Of a stretch of 64,000 bases of DNA, positions 63,015 to 64,000 are shown one piece after another. The notes under the pieces are model-generated. The model saw only the letters and a list, made by a program, of their open reading frames with translations. It searched no databases and was not told the origin of the DNA. How positions within the stretch are numbered: the first letter of the stretch is position 1; each line of letters begins with the position of its first letter. The stretch lies in the NCBI GenBank assembly GCA_963678445.1, contig OY782877.1, positions 434,001-498,000 of the forward strand, given 5' to 3'. Both the position numbers and the translations under genes were made by a program. This DNA is from G963678445 sp963678445. GTDB lineage: Bacteria > Hydrogenedentota > Hydrogenedentia > Hydrogenedentales > G963678445.

Positions 63015-64000
63015 TTAAGTTGTCCGTTTCGTGTACCACCGTCGTTGTGCCGTACCCCAAAAGAGTAGGATAGCAAGGCAAAACACAATGCTTTTACCCC
63101 CCAATGCACCACCGGAGCCTGTACAGCTGGTGTAACCTATGCAACATCCATCAGGGCCGTCCTCCCCTTCACCCTCTGTCGCCACCTCGCCCTCCCCTTC
63201 TTCATCCGCACTTTCCCCTTCCCCCTCTCCTTCCACCGCCCCCTCTGTTTCGCCTTCAATTGAGGAAGCCGCCCCATCCCATCCCGCGATACGCGCCATG
63301 AGCCACCAAAACGCCCTGGCCTTATTGTCACAGTTACTATAAGACGTATGCCCTGCCTCATCCCCAGAATAATAGGGATGCTCGGTGGGGATTCCGTCCT
63401 CAAAATGCCGGCTGCCATCGTACCAACAATCGAGATCGGCGAAATCAAAAAGGACTTTATTGTTCGCCTGACAATAGGTACGAATCTGATTGTTACGGCT
63501 GTACCGGTTCGATTCCACAGACTGCGCATTTCCTGTCATGTAGACAAAGGTAATATCTGGATATTCACTTTCCAACCGCGCCATGGCCGCCAAGTAGCCT
63601 TCCACATCCGCTTGGGAATAGTAATCCAATTGGGTGCACCATGCCCAAACTGAAACATTAATCGGGTACAGATTAAGTACATTACGTGTGATGTTAAGCG
63701 CAGTAGTCCCCTGCCAATAAAGATCGGGCGTAATATAGGTTTCGCAATACCCTTCAAAATACTGCCCCTCCATCACGCTCAAATACGCACTCGTATCGGG
63801 CATCGTACAATTATCAGGATAATAACTGTACGTCGCATCGGTCGCTGAAAGACGCTCAAGCCCCACCGTGATCTGTTCCCCATGCGACGTATGTGCATAA
63901 TGGATACTAAGCAACGCTTGAGCTTGCTCGATCCACATAGCCGGTATCTGGCTCAAATCAGTACAGGTGTGATCAACAATAATCCCCTGCCCATAAATCG
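63015..64000 (-). CDS. Surface protein with EGE linker and Cys-containing C-terminal anchor (partial)
   Basis: The frame is open to the window edge, so the N-terminus lies beyond it. The visible 328 residues hold a domain with IVDHTCTDLSQIPAMW, HYAHTSHGEQITVG and AWCTQLDYYSQADVEGYL, with conserved His, Ser and aromatic residues. It resembles uncharacterised Hydrogenedentes secreted proteins, possibly SGNH-like. A Glu-Gly-rich linker (about 60 residues) follows, then a Cys-rich GCCIGYTSCTGSGG, a membrane helix and QRRW. This tripartite end resembles Cys-dependent sorting signals. It is convergent with the esterase gene. Confidence 0.75.
   Translation of the reverse strand, partial: IYGQGIIVDHTCTDLSQIPAMWIEQAQALLSIHYAHTSHGEQITVGLERLSATDATYSYYPDNCTMPDTSAYLSVMEGQYFEGYCETYITPDLYWQGTTALNITRNVLNLYPINVSVWAWCTQLDYYSQADVEGYLAAMARLESEYPDITFVYMTGNAQSVESNRYSRNNQIRTYCQANNKVLFDFADLDCWYDGSRHFEDGIPTEHPYYSGDEAGHTSYSNCDNKARAFWWLMARIAGWDGAASSIEGETEGAVEGEGEGESADEEGEGEVATEGEGEDGPDGCCIGYTSCTGSGGALGGKSIVFCLAILLFWGTAQRRWYTKRTT

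Noticed and set aside
63160..63260. Tandem repeat or CRISPR-like array of CTCCCC/TTC units
   Set aside because: It is the codon repetition of the Glu-Gly linker in a coding frame, with no regular repeat-spacer layout.

Overview
The window is about 64 kb of bacterial chromosome with moderate G+C. The genes are packed into short operons. Acidic Glu-Gly linkers (EGEGE type) join secreted domains to C-terminal membrane tails at 31606-33075 and 63015-64000. An H-X9-DG-type prepilin-like protein and an Ig-like surface protein end are also present. These traits are typical of Candidatus Hydrogenedentes (Hydrogenedentota) and related PVC/FCB-side lineages. That placement is an inference, because no rRNA is present. 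I saw no tRNA, rRNA, CRISPR array, intact insertion sequence or prophage.

Layout. 1-3.5 kb: the end of an Ig-like surface protein and a GH38 alpha-mannosidase. 3.6-19.4 kb: an exopolysaccharide/surface-glycan region with an O-antigen-ligase-like TPR protein, a heparinase II/III-like protein, a GT4 glycosyltransferase, an (alpha/alpha)6-toroid protein, three membrane-anchored SGNH hydrolases, a GT39-TPR fusion and a polyprenyl-phosphate glycosyltransferase fused to GtrA. 19.5-21.8 kb: exonuclease III, a divergent PduO-type cobalamin adenosyltransferase and an alpha/beta hydrolase. 21.9-30.5 kb (extending to 33.1 kb): a leftward operon resembling the HmuSTUV heme system. It encodes a multi-TM protein, a MotA/TolQ/ExbB channel, a DUF2149 protein, an LCM-family methyltransferase, a ChaN-like protein and a membrane-anchored CobN-like chelatase split by an apparent frameshift. 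It is preceded by a prepilin-like protein and a LamG-like surface protein. 33.6-36.7 kb: a metallophosphoesterase and a membrane sulfatase-like protein. 37-41.2 kb: SecA, a membrane protein and a cohesin-like secreted protein. 41.3-44.1 kb: an ABC exporter and YjbQ. 44.3-52.4 kb: a secreted six-hairpin protein, a GH106 alpha-L-rhamnosidase, FolD and a GH33 sialidase. 52.4-64 kb: a thioredoxin-like protein, a degenerate HD-GYP protein, DUF2569, RecD2, an SDR, a BrkB/YihY protein, a lipoprotein, an esterase and a partial EGE-linker protein.

Two features stand out. The first is the Hmu-like operon, which suggests anaerobic heme or tetrapyrrole metal removal powered through an ExbB-type channel, with a carboxyl-methyltransferase-type enzyme as an unexpected member. 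The second is an interspersed intergenic repeat of about 105 bp. It occurs at least a dozen times, whole or in part and in both orientations, and its ends repeatedly coincide with the stop or start codons of flanking genes.

The glycan hydrolases (alpha-mannosidase, alpha-L-rhamnosidase, sialidase, six-hairpin enzyme) point to scavenging of complex glycans. The 3.6-19.4 kb cluster points to production and trimming of the cell's own surface polysaccharide.
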